Shown here: positions 1 through 11,982 of the stretch, piece by piece | How positions within the stretch are numbered: position 1 is the stretch's first letter | Layout of the letters: each line of letters opens with the position of its first letter | Source: Megalopta genalis | Taxonomy: Eukaryota > Arthropoda > Insecta > Hymenoptera > Halictidae | NCBI RefSeq assembly: GCF_051020955.1 | Contig: NW_027476315.1 | Span: 124,001 to 188,000 of the forward strand | Length of the DNA: 64,000 nucleotides | Direction: 5' to 3' | The notes under the pieces: generated by a model | The model's input: the letters and a program-made list of their open reading frames with translations, nothing else | Told to the model about the DNA's origin: nothing | Databases searched by the model: none | Translations under genes and position numbers: made by a program

Positions 1-1920
1 ATTTCAAGCTAAACCATTTGATTCGCATGGATTTGATGCTATGCCATCTACTTCGCTTTTATTTGAAACTGAATCATGTGTTTCTCTTGAATTTGAAGCT
101 AACTCGTTCGTTTCACATGCAGTTGAACCTAAATCATGTATGTCACAAGTATTTGAAGCTGAACCATTTGTTTCGCACGAATATCAGGCTAAACCATGTG
201 TTTGGAATGAATTTGAAGCTAAATCATGTGTTTCGCATAGATTTGAAGCTAACTAATTTGTTACGCATGCAGTTGAAGCTGAATCATGTATATCCCAATT
301 ATTTGAAGCTCAACCATTTGATTCGCATGGATTTGAAGATAAGCCTTCTACTTCGCATTGATTTGAAGCTAAATCATGTGTTTCGCTTGGATTTCAAGCT
401 AACTCATTTGTTTCGCATGCAATTGAAGCTAAATCATGTATATCACAATTATTTGAAGCTAAACCATTTGATTCGCATGGATTTCAAAATAAGCCTTCTA
501 CTTCGCATTGATTTTAATCTAAATCATCTGTTTCGGATGGATTTAAAGCTATCTCGTTTTTTTCGCATGCAGTTGAAGATAAATCATGTATATCACAGGT
601 ATTTGAAGCTAAACCATTTGTTTCGCATGGATTCGAATATAAGCCTTCTAAATCGCATTGATGTCAAGCTAAATCATATGTTTCGCATAGATTTGAAGCT
701 AACTCGCTAATTTTGCATGCTGTTGAAGCTTATTCATGTATATCACAAGTATTTAAAGCTAAACCATTTGTTTCGCAAGGATTCGAAGATCAGCCTTCTA
801 CTTCGCATTGATAAGAAGCTAACTCATGTGTTTCGCATGGATTTGAAGCTAACTTGTTAGTTTTGCATGCTGTTGAAGCTAAATCATGTATATCACAAGT
901 ATTTGAAGCTAAACCATTTGTTTCGCAAGGTTACGAAGATCAGCCTTCTACTTCGCATTGATAAGAAGCAAAATCATGTGTTTCGCATGGATTTGAAGCT
1001 AACTCGTTCGTTTCGCTTGTATTTGAAGCTAAATCATGCACATCACAAGTATTTGAAGCTGAACCACTTGTTTCGCATGGATTTCAAAATAAGCCTTCTA
1101 CTTCGCATTGATTTTAATCTAAATCATCTGTTTCGGATGGATTTAAAGCTATCTCATTTTTTTCGCATGCAGTTGAAGATAAATCATGTATATCACAAGT
1201 ATTTGAAGCTAATCCATTTGTTTCGCGTGGATTCGAAGATCAGCCTTCTACAAGCATTGATTTGAAGTTAAATCATATGTTTCGCATGGATTTGAAGCTA
1301 ATCGTTTGTATCGCATGCAGTTGAAGCTAAATCATGTATATCACAAGTATTTGAAGCTAAACCATTTGATTCGCATGGATTTGATGCTATGCCATCTACT
1401 TCGCTTTTATTTGAAACTGAATCATGTGTTTCTCTTGAATTTGAAGCTAACACGTTCGTTTCACATGCAGTTGAAGCTAAATCATGTATGTCACAAGTAT
1501 TTGAAGCTGAACCATTTGTTTCGCACGAATATCAGGCTAAACCATGTGTTTGGAATGAATTTGAAGCTAAATCACGTGTTTCGCATAGATTTGAAGCTAA
1601 CTCATTTGTTACGCATGCAGTTGAAGCTGAATCATGTATATCCCAAGTATTTGAAGCTCAACCATTTGATTCGCATGGATTTGATGCTATGCCATCTACT
1701 TCGCTTTTATTTGAAACTGAATCATGTGTTTCTCTTGAATTTGAAGCTAATCGTTTGTATCGCATGGAGTTGAAGCTAAATCATGTATATCACAAGTATT
1801 TGCAGCTAAACCATTTGATTCGCATGGATTTGATGCAATGCCATCTACTTCGCTTTTATTTGAAACTGAATCATGTTTTTCTCTTGAATTTTAAGCTAAC
1901 TAGTTTGGTTCGTAATGCAG

Positions 1921-3530
1921 TTGAAGCTAAATCATGTATATCACAATTATTTGAAGCTAAACCATTTGATTCGCATGGATTTCAAAATAAGCCTTCTACT
2001 TCGCATTGATTTTAATCTAAATCATCTGTTTCGCATGGATTTAAAGCTATCTCGTTTGTTTCGCATGCAGTTGAAGATAAATCATGTATATCACAGGTAT
2101 TTGAAGCTAAACCAGTTGATTCGCATGGATTCGAAGATAAGCCTTCTAAATCGCATTGATTTCAAGCTAAATCATGTGTTTCGCATGGATTTGAAGCTAA
2201 CTCGCTAGTTTTGCATGCTGCTGAAGCTTATTCATGTACATCACAAGTATTTGAAGCTAAACCATTTGTTTCGCAAGGATTCGAAGATCAGCCTTCTACT
2301 TCGCATTGATAAGAAGCTAACTCATGTGTTTCGCATGGATTTGAAGCTAAATCGTTAGTTTTGCATGCTGTTGAAGCTAAATCATGTATATCACAAGTAT
2401 TTGAAGCTAAACCATTTGTTTCGCAAGGTTACGAAGATCAGCCTTCTACTTCGCATTGATAAGAAGCAAAATCATGTGTTTCGCATGGATTTGAAGCTAA
2501 CTCGTTCGTTTTGCTTGCATTTGAAGCTAAATCATGCACATCACAAGTATTTGAAGCTGAACCACTTGTTTCGCATGGATCTCAAAATAAGCCTTCTACT
2601 TCGCATTGATTTTAATCTAAATCATCTGTTTCGGATGGATTTAAAGCTATCTCATTTTTTTCGCATGCAGTTGAAGATAAATCATGTATATCACAGGTAT
2701 TTGAAGCTAAACCATTTGTTTCGCATGGATTCGAATATAAGCCTTCTAAATCGCATTGATGTCAAGCTAAATCATATGTTTCGCATAGATTTGAAGCTAA
2801 CTCGCTAATTTTGCATGCTGTTGAAGCTTATTCATGTATATCACAAGTATTTGAAGCTAAACCATTTGTTTCGCAAGGATTCGAAGATCAGCCTTCTACT
2901 TCGCATTGATAAGAAGCTAACTCATGTGTTTCACATGGATTTGAAGCTAACTCGTTAGTTTTGCATGCTGTTGAAGCTAAATCATGTATATCACAAGTAT
3001 TTGAAGCTAAACCATTTGTTTCGCAAGGATACGAAGTTCAGCCTTCTACTTCGCATTGATAAGAAGCAAAATCATGTGTTTCGCATGGATTTGAAGCTAA
3101 CTCGTTCGTTTCGCTTGCATTTGAAGCTAAATCATGCACATCACAAGTATTTGAAGCTAAACCATTTGATTCGCAAGGATTTCAAAATAAGCCTTCTACT
3201 TCGCATTGATTTTAATCTAAATCATCTGTTTCGGATGGATTTAAAGCTATCTCGTTTGTTTCGCCTGCAGTTGAAGATAAATCATGTATATCACAAGTAT
3301 TTGAAGCTAATCCGTTTGTTTCGCATGGATTCGAAGATAAGCCTTCTAAATCGCATTGATTTCAAGCTAAATCATGTGTTTCGCATGGATTTGAAGCTAA
3401 CTCGCTAGTTTTGCATGCTGTTGAAGCTTATTCATGTACATCACAAGTATTTGAAGCTAAACCATTTGTTTCGCAAGGATTCGAAGATCAGCATTCTACT
3501 TCGCATTGATAAGAAGCTAAATCATGTGTT
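1921..3530 (+). repeat. 600-bp super-unit (four HORs, 20 monomers)
   Basis: Units starting near 1921, 2521 and 3121 match monomer by monomer at an offset of exactly 600 bases. For example, the ATAAGAAGCAAAATCATG monomer at 2459 recurs at 3059, and the GCATTGATGTCAAGC or GCATTGATTTCAAGC monomer recurs at 2152, 2752 and 3352. Adjacent 150-bp units within one 600-bp unit are less alike than units 600 apart, so this is a third level of order above 30 and 150. Agreement stops near 3530, where the next unit switches variants. A weaker 600-bp relation is also seen between 481 and 1081. Confidence 0.85.
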
Positions 3531-4127
3531 TCGCTTGGATTTCAAGCTAACTCGTTTGTTTCGCATGCAACTGAAGCTAAATCATGTATATCACAATTAT
3601 TTGAAGCTAAACCATTTGATTCGCATGGATTTCAAAATAAGCCTTCTACTTCGCATTGATTTTAATCTAAATCATCTGTTTCGGATGGATTTAAAGCTAT
3701 CTCGAATTTTTTCGCATGCAGTTGAAGATAAATCATGTATATCACAGGTAGTTGAAGCTAAACCATTTGTTTCGCATGGATTCGAATATAAGCCTTCTAA
3801 ATCGCATTGATGTCAAGCTAAATCATATGTTTCGCATAGATTTGAAGCCAACTCGCTAATTTTGCATGCTGTTGAAGCTTATTCATGTATATCACAAGTA
3901 TTTGAAGCTGAACCATTTGTTTCGCAAGGATTCGAAGATCAGCCTTCTACTTCGCATTGATAAGAAGCTAACTCATGTGTTTCGCATGGATTTGAAGCTA
4001 ACTCGTTAGTTTTGCATGCTGTTGAAGCTAAATCATGTATATCACAAGTATTTGAAACTAGACCATTTGATTCGCATGGATTTCAAAATAAGCCTTCTAC
4101 TTCGCATTGATTTTAATCTAAATCATC

Positions 4128-4137
4128 TTTTTTTTTT
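4128..4137. repeat. T10 homopolymer replacing TGTTTCG in a monomer
   Basis: The sister monomers (for example at 2630 and 3230) read ATCATC then TGTTTCG then GATGG. Here the seven bases TGTTTCG are replaced by ten Ts, a net gain of three bases. It is the longest homopolymer I noticed in the window. It could be a slippage product or a sequencing or assembly artefact. Confidence 0.85.
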
Positions 4138-4469
4138 GATGGATTTAAAGCTATCTCGTTTGTTTCGCATGCAGTTGAAGATAAATTATGTATATCACAA
4201 GTATTTGAAGCTAATCCATTTGTTTCGCGTGGATTCGAAGATCAGCCTTCTACTTCGCATTGATTTGAAGTTAAATCATATGTTTCGCATGGATTTGAAG
4301 CCAATCGTTTGTATCGCATGCAGTTGAAGCTAAATCATGTATATCACAAGTATTTGAAGCTAAACCATTCGATTCGCATGGATTTGATGCTATGCCATCT
4401 ACTTCGCTTTTATTTGAAACTGAATCATGTGTTTCTCTTGAATTTGAAACTAACACGTTCGTTTCACAT

Positions 4470-5181
4470 GCAGTTGAAGCTAAATCATGTATGTCACAAG
4501 TTTCTGAATATAAACCATTTGTTTCGCTTGGATTTGAAGCTGTGCCTTCTACGTCGAACTGATTTGAAGCTAAATCATGTGTTTCTCATGAATTTGATTA
4601 TAACTCGATCGTTCGTCTGCATTTGAAGTTATTTCATTCACTTGAATCTATATCACTTATATTCGCAAGTATTTGAAGCCAAATAATTAGTTTCGCATGG
4701 ATTTGAAGCTAAGCCTTCTAATTCGCATTGATTTGAAGCTAAATCATGTGTTTCGCATGGATTTGAAGATAACTCGTCTGTTTCGCATGCAGTTGAAGCT
4801 AAATTACTTATATTCGCAAGCACTGAAGCCAAATCATTCGGTTCGCATGGATTTGAAGCTAAGCCTCCTCCTTCGCATTAATATGATGCTATATCATGTG
4901 TTTCGCTTGTATTTGTAGCTAACTCGTTTGTTTCTCATGCAGTTGAAGCTAAATCATGTTTATCACAAGTGTCTGTATCTAAACCATCTGTTTCGCATGA
5001 ATATTAAGCTAAGCCATGTGTTTCGCATGAATTTGAAGCTAAATCATGCGTTTCGCATGGATTTGATGCTAATCCTTCTACTTCGCATTGATTTGAAGGT
5101 AAATCATGTGATTCGCATGGATTTGAAGATAACTCGATTGTTTGACATGCAGTTGAATCTATATCACTTATATTCGCAAGC
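4470..5181 (+). repeat. Segmental duplication P, copy 1
   Basis: This segment matches 6459-7170 at a constant offset of 1,989 bases. Shared private variants include GCACTGAAGCC (near 4819 and 6808), CATTAATATGATGC (near 4876 and 6865), GTGTCTGTATC (near 4969 and 6958) and TTGTTTGACATGC (near 5138 and 7127). It contains 31-base H monomers of the CTTATATTCGCAAG form. The boundaries are where the private variants stop, so they are accurate to about one monomer. Confidence 0.85.
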
Positions 5182-5200
5182 ATTTGAAGCCGAATCATTC

Positions 5201-5570
5201 AGTTCGCATGGATTTGAAGCTAAGCCTTCTACTTCGCATTGATTTGAAGTTAAATCATGTGTTACGCTTGGATTTGAAGCTCACTCGTTTGTTTCGCCTG
5301 CATTTGAAGCTTAATCATGTATATCACAAGTATTTGAAGGTAAACCATTTGTTTTGAAGCTAAATCACGTGTTACACATGGATTTGAAGCTAAGCCTTCT
5401 TCTTCGCATTGATTTGAAACTTAATCATGTGTTTCGCTTGGATTTGAAGATAATTCGTTTGTTTCGCATGCAGTTGAAACTATATCATGTATATCACAAG
5501 TATTTGAAGCTAAACCATTTGATTCGCATGTATTTGAAGCTAAGCATTCCACTTCTCATTGATTTGAAGC
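5201..5570 (+). repeat. Segmental duplication Q, copy 1
   Basis: This segment matches 7821-8190 at an offset of 2,620 bases. Both carry the private changes TGTGTTACGCTTGG, GAAGCTCACTCG and the 20-base truncated monomer at about 5340 and 7960 (D type missing ten bases). A further relative, without the first part, lies at 16.75-17.09 kb. Confidence 0.8.
5340..5359 (+). repeat. 20-base monomer remnant (10-bp deletion)
   Basis: CATTTGTT is joined directly to TTGAAGCT, where a normal D monomer has ten more bases (TCGCATGGAT) between them. The same junction is present near 7968, 16684, 30279 and 31309, so it was inherited through duplication. Two different ten-base deletions occur elsewhere: GATTCGGAGCTAAGCC near 29243, 31022 and 32983, and GTTTGGAAGCTAAATC near 36002. 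Confidence 0.88.
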
Positions 5571-6458
5571 TAAATCACGTGTTTCGCTTGGATTTGAAGC
5601 TAACTCGTTTGTTTCGCATGCAGTTGGAGCTAAATCATGTATTTCACAAGTATTTGAAGCTAAACTTTTTGTTACTCATGTATTTGAAGCTAAGCCTTCC
5701 ACCTCGCATTGATTTGAAGCTAAATCATGTGTTTCGCATGGATTTGATGCTAATCCTTCTACTTCGCATTGATTTGAAGCTAAATCATGTGTTTCGCATG
5801 GATTTGAAACTAACTCGTGTGTTTCGCCAGCATTTGAATCTATATCACTTATATCGCAAGTATCTGAAGCTAAATCCTTTGTTCCGCATGGATTTGAAGA
5901 TAAGCATTCCACTTCGCATTGATTTGAAGCTAAATCATGTGTTTCGCATGGATTTGAAACTAACTCGTCTGTTTCGCCTGCATTTGAATCTATATCACTT
6001 ATATCGCAAGTATCTGAAGCTGAACCATTTGTTTCGCATGGATTTGAAGCTAACTCATTTGTTTCGCCTGCATTTGAATCTATATCACTTATATCGCAAG
6101 CATTTGAAGCTAAATCATTGGTTTTGCTTGAATTTGAAGCTAAACCATCTACATCACATTGATTTGAAGCAAAATCATGTGTTTCGCTTGGATTTGAAGC
6201 TAACTCGTATGTTTCGCATGGAGTTGAAGGTAAAACATGTATAAAACAAGTATTTCAAGCTAAACTATTCTTTTCGCATGTATTTGAAGATAATCCTACT
6301 ACTTCGCATGGATTTGAAGTTAACTCGTATGTTTCGCATGCAGTTGAAGCTAAATCACATATATCACAAGTATTTGAAGCTAAGCCTTCTACTTCGAATG
6401 ATTTGAAGCTAAATCATGTGTTTCCCTTGGATATGAAGCTAGCTCGTTTGTTTCGCAT

Positions 6459-7170
6459 GCAGTTGAAGCTAAATCATGTTTATCACAAGTTTCTGAATCT
6501 AAACCATTTGTTTCGCTTGGATTTGAAGCTGTGCCTTCTACGTCGAACTGATTTGAAGCTAAATCATGTGTTTCGCATGAATTTGCAGATAACTCGATCG
6601 TTCGTCTGCATTTGAAGTTATTTCATTCACTTGAATCTATATCACTTATATTCGCAAGTATTTGAAGCCAAATAATTCGTTTCGCATGGATTTGACGCTA
6701 AGCCTTCTAATTCGCATTGATTTGAAGCTAAATCATGTGTTTCGCATGGATTTGAAGATAACTCGTCTGTTTCGCATGCAGTTGAAGCTAAATTACTTAT
6801 ATTCGCAAGCACTGAAGCCAAATCATTCGGTTCGCATGGATTTGAAGCTAAGCCTCCTCCTTCGCATTAATATGATGCTATATCATGTGTTTCGCTTGTA
6901 TTTGTAGCTAACTCGTTTGTTTCTCATGCAGATGAAGCTAAATCATGTTTATCACAAGTGTCTGTATCTAAACCATCTGTTTCGCATGAATATTAAACAA
7001 AGCCATGTGTTTCGCATGAATTTGAAGCTAAATCATGCGTTTCGCATGGATTTGATGCTAATCCTTCTACTTCGCATGGATTTGAAGGTAAATCATGTGA
7101 TTCGCATGGATTTGAAGATAACTCGATTGTTTGACATGCAGTTGAATCTATATCACTTATATTCGCAAGT
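6459..7170 (+). repeat. Segmental duplication P, copy 2
   Basis: This is the second copy of the 4470-5181 segment (offset 1,989). It differs at a few positions, for example ATTAAACAAAGCC near 6991 instead of ATTAAGCTAAGCC, and GCAGATGAAGC near 6928 instead of GCAGTTGAAGC. Its right end runs straight into a third, partial copy. Confidence 0.85.
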
Positions 7171-7690
7171 ATTTGAAGCCAAATAATTCGTTTCGCATGG
7201 ATTTGAAGCTAAGCCTTCTAATTCGCATTGGTTTGAAGCTAAATCATGTGTTTCGCATGGATTTGAAGATAACTCGTCTGTTTCGCATGCAGTTGAAGCT
7301 AAATTACTTATATTCGCAAGCACTGAAGCCAAATCATTCGGTTCGCATGGATTTGAAGCTAAGCCTCCTCCTTCGCATTAATATGATGCTATATCATGTG
7401 TTTCGCTTGTATTTGTAGCTAACTCGTTTGTTTCTCATGCAGTTGAAGCTAAATCATGTTTATCACAAGTGTCTGTATCTAAACCATCTGTTGCGCATGA
7501 ATATTAAGCTAAGCCATGTGTTTCGCATGAATTTGAAGCTAAATCATGCGTTTCGCATGGATTTGATGCTAATCCTTCTACTTCGCATTGATTTGAAGGT
7601 AAATCATGTGATTCGCATGGATTTGAAGATAACTCGATTGTTTGACATGCAGTTGAATCTATATCACTTATATTCGCAAGCATTTGAAGC
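7165..7690 (+). repeat. Segmental duplication P, copy 3 (511 bp after copy 2)
   Basis: This segment repeats about 6654-7179 at an offset of 511 bases, which is 17 monomers plus one extra base contributed by a 31-base H monomer. The tandem junction lies in the H monomer near 7160-7170, where the end of one copy flows into the beginning of the next. This is the expected product of unequal exchange between two H monomers. Confidence 0.85.
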
Positions 7691-7820
7691 CGAATCATTC
7701 GGTTTGCAAGGATTTGAAGCTAAGCCTTCTACTTCGCATTGATTTGATGCTAAATTATGTGTTTCGCATGCAGTTGAAGCTAAATTACGTATATCACAAG
7801 TATTTGAAACTTAATCATTC

Positions 7821-8190
7821 AGTTCGCATGGATTTGAAGCTAAGCCTTCTACTTCGCATTGATTTGAAGTTAAATCATGTGTTACGCTTGGATTTGAAGC
7901 TCACTCGTTTGTTTCGCCTGCATTTGAAGCTTAATCATGTATATCACAAGTATTTGAAGGTAAACCATTTGTTTTGAAGCTAAATCACGTGTTTCACATG
8001 GATTTGAAGCTAAGCCTTCTTCTTCGCATTGATTTGAAACTTAATCATGTGTTTCGCTTGGATTTGAAGATAATTCGTTTGTTTCGCATGCAGTTGAAAC
8101 TATATCATGTATATCACAAGTATTTGAAGCTAAACTATTTGATTCGCATGTATTTGAAGCTAAGCATTCCACTTCTCATTGATTTGAAGC
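7821..8190 (+). repeat. Segmental duplication Q, copy 2
   Basis: This is the second copy of 5201-5570 (offset 2,620), including the same ten-base deletion in a D monomer near 7968. To its right, from about 8200 to 8290, the sequence instead follows the 6170-6260 stretch (GCATGGAGTTGAAGG, then GTATAAAACAAG), so this is a mosaic junction. Confidence 0.8.
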
Positions 8191-8744
8191 TAAATCATGT
8201 GTTTCGCTTGGATTTGAAGCTAACTCGTATGTTTCGCATGGAGTTGAAGGTAAAACATGTATAAAACAAGTATTTCAAGCTAAACTATTCTTTTCGCATG
8301 GATTTGTAGCTAAGCCTTCTACGCCGCACTGATTTGAAGCTAAATCATGTGTTTCGCATTAATTTGAAGATAACTCGTTCGTTCGTCTGCATTTGAAGTT
8401 ATTTCATTTATATCGCAAATATTTGAATCTAAATCATGTGTTTCGCTCGGATTTGAAGCTAAGCCTTCTATTTCGCATGATTTGAATCTAAATCATATGT
8501 TCCGCATGGATTTGAAGCTGACTCGTTTGTTTCGCATGGAGTTGAAGCTAAGCCTTTAACGTCGCATTGATTTGAAGCTAAATCATGTGTTTCGCATGAA
8601 TTTGAAGCTAACTGTTTGTTCCGCCTGCATTTGAAGCTATATCACTTATATCACAAGTATTTGAGGCTAAATCAATTGTTTCGCATGGGTTTGAAGCTGA
8701 GTCGTTTGTTTGGCATGGATTTGAAGCTAAGCCTTTAACTTCGC
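8191..8744 (+). repeat. Array segment with G-type and H-type monomers
   Basis: The segment holds GAATTTGAAGC-led and GCATTAATTTG-led monomers, CGTTCGTTCGTCTGC and TTATTTCATTTATATCGC variants, and CTTTAACTTCGC E-type monomers. About 8300-8774 recurs at about 17410-17879 (offset 9,105). A one-base-short CATGATTTGAAG junction is present near 8489. No non-repeat sequence is present. Confidence 0.8.
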
Positions 8745-10503
8745 ATTGATTTGAAGCTAAATCATGTGTTTCGCTCGGATTTGAAGCTGAGCCTTCTACT
8801 TCGCATGATTTGAAGATAAATCAAATGTTCCGCATGGATTTGAAGCTAACTCGTTTGTTTCGCATGGATTTGAAGCTAAGCCTTCAACTTCGCATTGATT
8901 TGAAGCTAAATCATGTGTTTCGTATGAATTTGAATCGAACTGTTTGATTCGCATGCATTTGAAGCTATATCACTTATATCGCAGGTATTTGAAGGTAAAT
9001 CATTTGTTTCGCATGGATTTGAAGCTAAGCCTTCTACTTCGCATTGATTTGATGTTAAATCATGTGTTTCCCTTGGATTTGAAGCTAACTCGTTTGATTC
9101 GCATTCAGTTGAAGCAAAATCATGTTTATCACAAGTATTTGTAGCTAAACAATTTGTTTCGCATTGATTTGATGCTAATCCTTCTACTTCGCATTGATTT
9201 GAAGGTAAATCATGTGATTCGCATGGATTTGAAGATAACTCGATTGTTTGACATGCAGTTGAATCTATATCACTTATATTCGCAAGTATCTGAATCCAAA
9301 TAATTCGTTTCGCATGGATATAAAGCTAAGCCTTCTAATTCGCATTGATTTGAAGCTAAATCATGTGTTTCGCTTATATTTGAAGCTAACTCGTATGTTT
9401 CGCATGCAGTTGAAGCTAAATCATGTATATCACAAGTATTTGAAGCTGAACCATTTGTTTCGCATGAATATTAAGCTAAAAAATGGGTCTCGCATGAATA
9501 TTAAGCTAAACCATGTGTTTCGCTTGAATTTGAAGCTAAATCATGTGTTTCGCATGGATTTGAAGCTAAGCCTTCTAGTTCGCATTGATCTGAAGCTAAA
9601 TCATGTGTTTCGCTTGGATTTGATGCCAACTCGTTTGTTTCGCATGCAGTTGCAGCTAAATCATGTATATCACAAATATTTGAAGCTAAAACATTTGATT
9701 CGCTTGGATTTGAAACTAAACCTTGTACTTCGCGTTGATTTGAATCTAAATCATGTGTTTCGCATGGATTTGAATCTATCTCGTTTGTTACGCCTGTATT
9801 CGAAGCTATGTCAATTACTTTCGCTAGTATTTGAAGCTCAATCATTCGTTTCGTATGGATTTGAAGCTACGCCTTCCACTTCGCATTGATTTGAAGTTGA
9901 ATTATGTGTTTCCCTTGGATTGGAAGCTAACTCGTTTGTTTCGCCTGCATTTGAAGCTAAATCATGTATATCACAAGTATTTGAAGTTGAACCATTTGTT
10001 TTGCAAGAATATTAAGCTAAACCATGTGTTTCGCATGTATATTAAGCTAAACCATGGGTTTCGCTTGAATTTGAAGCTAAATCATGTGTTTCGCATGGAT
10101 TTGAAGCTAACTCGTTTGTTTCGCCTGCATTTGAAGCTAAATCATGTATATCACAAGTATTTGAAACAAAACCATTTGATTTGCTTGGATTTGAAGCTAA
10201 ACCATCTACTTCGCATTGATTTCAATCTAAATCATGTGCTTCGAATGGATTTGCTTCTAACTCGTTTGTTTCGCCAGGTATTCGAAGATATATCACTTAT
10301 ATCGTATTTATTTGAAGCTAAGTCATTTGTTTCGCACGGATTTGAAGCTAATCCTTCTACTTCGCTATGATTTGAAGCCAAAGCATGTGTTTCGCATGGC
10401 TTTAAAGCTAACTCGTTTGTTTCGCCTGCATCTGAAGTTATATCACTTATATTCGCAAGTATTTGAAACTAAATCATTCGTTTCGCATGGATTTGAAGCT
10501 AAC
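8745..10503 (+). repeat. Cassette block a (full, about 1.76 kb)
   Basis: The block is built around an 8-monomer cassette (about 9311-9600) whose translated frame contains the private string KLKNGSR, produced by GCTAAAAAATGGGTCTCGC. It continues through TTGATGCCAACTCG, CTTGTACTTCGCGTTG, TCAATTACTTTCGCTAG and TTTGCTTCTAACTCG. It matches 18955-20712 almost base for base (offset 10,210, becoming 10,209 after a one-base difference near 10277). Shorter relatives lie at about 11983-12985, 14379-15668, 21600-22010 and 24713-25123, and another full-length copy lies near 22.07-23.83 kb inside the 3,113-bp duplication. Confidence 0.9.
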
Positions 10504-10620
10504 TGTTTGTTCCGCCTGCATTTGAAGCTATATCACTTATATCGCAAGTATTTGAAGCTAAATCATTTGTTTCGCATGTATTTGAAGCTAAGCCTTTAAC
10601 TTCGCATTGATTTGAAGCTA
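10504..10620 (+). repeat. H and D monomers between block a and the 120-bp duplication
   Basis: A short run of monomers (AACTGTTTGTTCCGCC, then a 30-base H monomer with TTATATCGCAAG, then a CTTTAACTTCGC E-type monomer). Nothing other than the array is present. Confidence 0.8.
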
Positions 10621-10860
10621 AATCATGTGTTTCGCATGGATTTGAAGCTATTTCATTTAAACCGCAAGTATTTGAAGCTATACCATTTGTTCCGCATTGA
10701 TTTGAAGCTAAGACTACTACTTCGCATTGATTTGAAGCTGAATCATGTGTTTCGCATGGATTTGAAGCTATTTCATTTAAACCGCAAGTATTTGAAGCTA
10801 TACCATTTGTTCCGCATTGATTTGAAGCTAAGACTACTACTTCGCATTGATTCGAAGTTA
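10621..10860 (+). repeat. Two tandem copies of a 120-bp, four-monomer unit
   Basis: 10621-10740 and 10741-10860 are identical except in the last few bases (TTTGAAGCTG against TTCGAAGTTA). Each holds an A monomer, a TTTCATTTAAACCGCAAG monomer, a CTATACCATTTGTTCCGC monomer and a GACTACTACTTCGC monomer. Near identity over about 110 bases points to a recent event. Confidence 0.95.
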
Positions 10861-11982
10861 AATCATGCGTTTCCCTTAGATTTGAAGCTAACTCGCCTTA
10901 TTCACATGCAGTTGAAGCTAAATCATGTTTATCACAAGTATCTGAATCCAAACGAATTGTTTCGCATTGTTTTGAAGCTAAGCCTACTACTTCGCATTGA
11001 TTTGAAGTTAAATCATGTGTTTCTCTTGGATCTGAAGCTAACTCGTTTGATTCGCATGCAGTAGACTCTAAATCGTGTTCATCACAAGTATTTGAAGCTA
11101 AACCACTTGTTTCGCATTTGTTTGAAGTTAAGCCTTCTACTTCGCATTGATTTGATGTTAAATCATGTGTCTCCATGGGATTTGAAGCTAACTAGCCTTA
11201 TTCGCACGCAGTTGAAGCTAAATCATGTTTATCACAAGTATCTGCATCCAAACCAATTGTTTCGCATTGTTTTGAAGCTAAGCCTACTACTTCGCATTGA
11301 TTTGAAGTTAAATCATGTGTTTCTCTTGGATCTGATGCCAACTCGCTTGATTCGCATGCAGTTGAAGCTAAATCATGTTTATCACAAGTATTTGAACACA
11401 AACCATTTGTTTTGCATGGATTTGAAGTTAAGCATTCTACGTCGCACTGATTTGAAGCGAAATCATGTGTTTCTCATGGATTTGAAGCTAACTCGTTTAT
11501 GTCACCTGCATTTGAAGCTATATCACTTATATCGCAAGTATCTGAAGCTAAATCATTTGTTTCTCAAGGATTTGAAGCTAAAGCATCTACATGGCATTGA
11601 TGTGAAGCTAAATCAATTGTATCGCTTGGATTTGACGCTAACTCGTTTGATTCGAATGCAGTTGAAGCCAAATCATGTTTATCACAAGCATTTGAAGCTA
11701 AACCATTTGTTTCGCATTGATTTGAAGCTAAGCCTACTACTTCGCATTGATTTGAAGTTAAATCATGTGTATCTCTTGGATTTGAAGCTAACTCGTTTGA
11801 TTCGCATGCAGTTGAAGCTAAATCATGTTTATCACAAGTATCTGAATCCAAACCAATTGTTTCGCATTGATTTGAAGCTAAGCCTAATACTTCGCATTGA
11901 TTTGAATGTAAATCATGTGTTTCGCATGGATTTGAAGCTAACTCGCTTGTTTCGCCTGCATTTAAAGCTATTTTATATAAAC
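10861..11982 (+). repeat. Segmental duplication R, copy 1
   Basis: Most of this stretch recurs at 13.3-14.38 kb at an offset near 2,396 bases. For example, TTAAGCATTCTACGTCGC is at about 11429 and 13825, and TCTACATGGCATTGATG is at about 11585 and 13980. Near 11090-11250 the offset is about 2,545 instead, a difference of about 150 bases, meaning one whole HOR is present in one copy and absent in the other. The stretch also contains an internal near-repeat, about 10980-11040 against 11280-11340. Confidence 0.8.

Larger units (their letters stand above)
1..4480 (+). repeat. Array domain I: divergent subfamily
   Basis: The 150-bp HOR is present, but with subfamily-specific changes rarely seen elsewhere: E-type monomers starting ATTTCAAAATAAGCC or ATTCGAAGATCAGCC, A-type monomers starting ATTTTAATCTAAATCATC or ATAAGAAGC, and D-type monomers ending TTTCGCAAGG. 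A second unit, 'GATTTGATGCTATGCC' followed by 'CTTCGCTTTTATTTG', occurs near 29, 1379, 1679, 1828 and 4383, and returns once far away near 35834. Monomer phase is kept at 30 for long stretches, then slips by one or two bases near 1252, 1293, 1752, 1904, 3706 and 4301. Divergence between neighbouring units looks higher than in the 42-55 kb part, suggesting an older or less homogenised segment (inference). Confidence 0.85.

Noticed and set aside
4128..4137. Poly-T as a retrotransposon tail or polymerase III terminator
   Set aside because: It replaces seven bases inside an otherwise normal monomer, with no target-site duplication, no adjacent element and no upstream promoter boxes.
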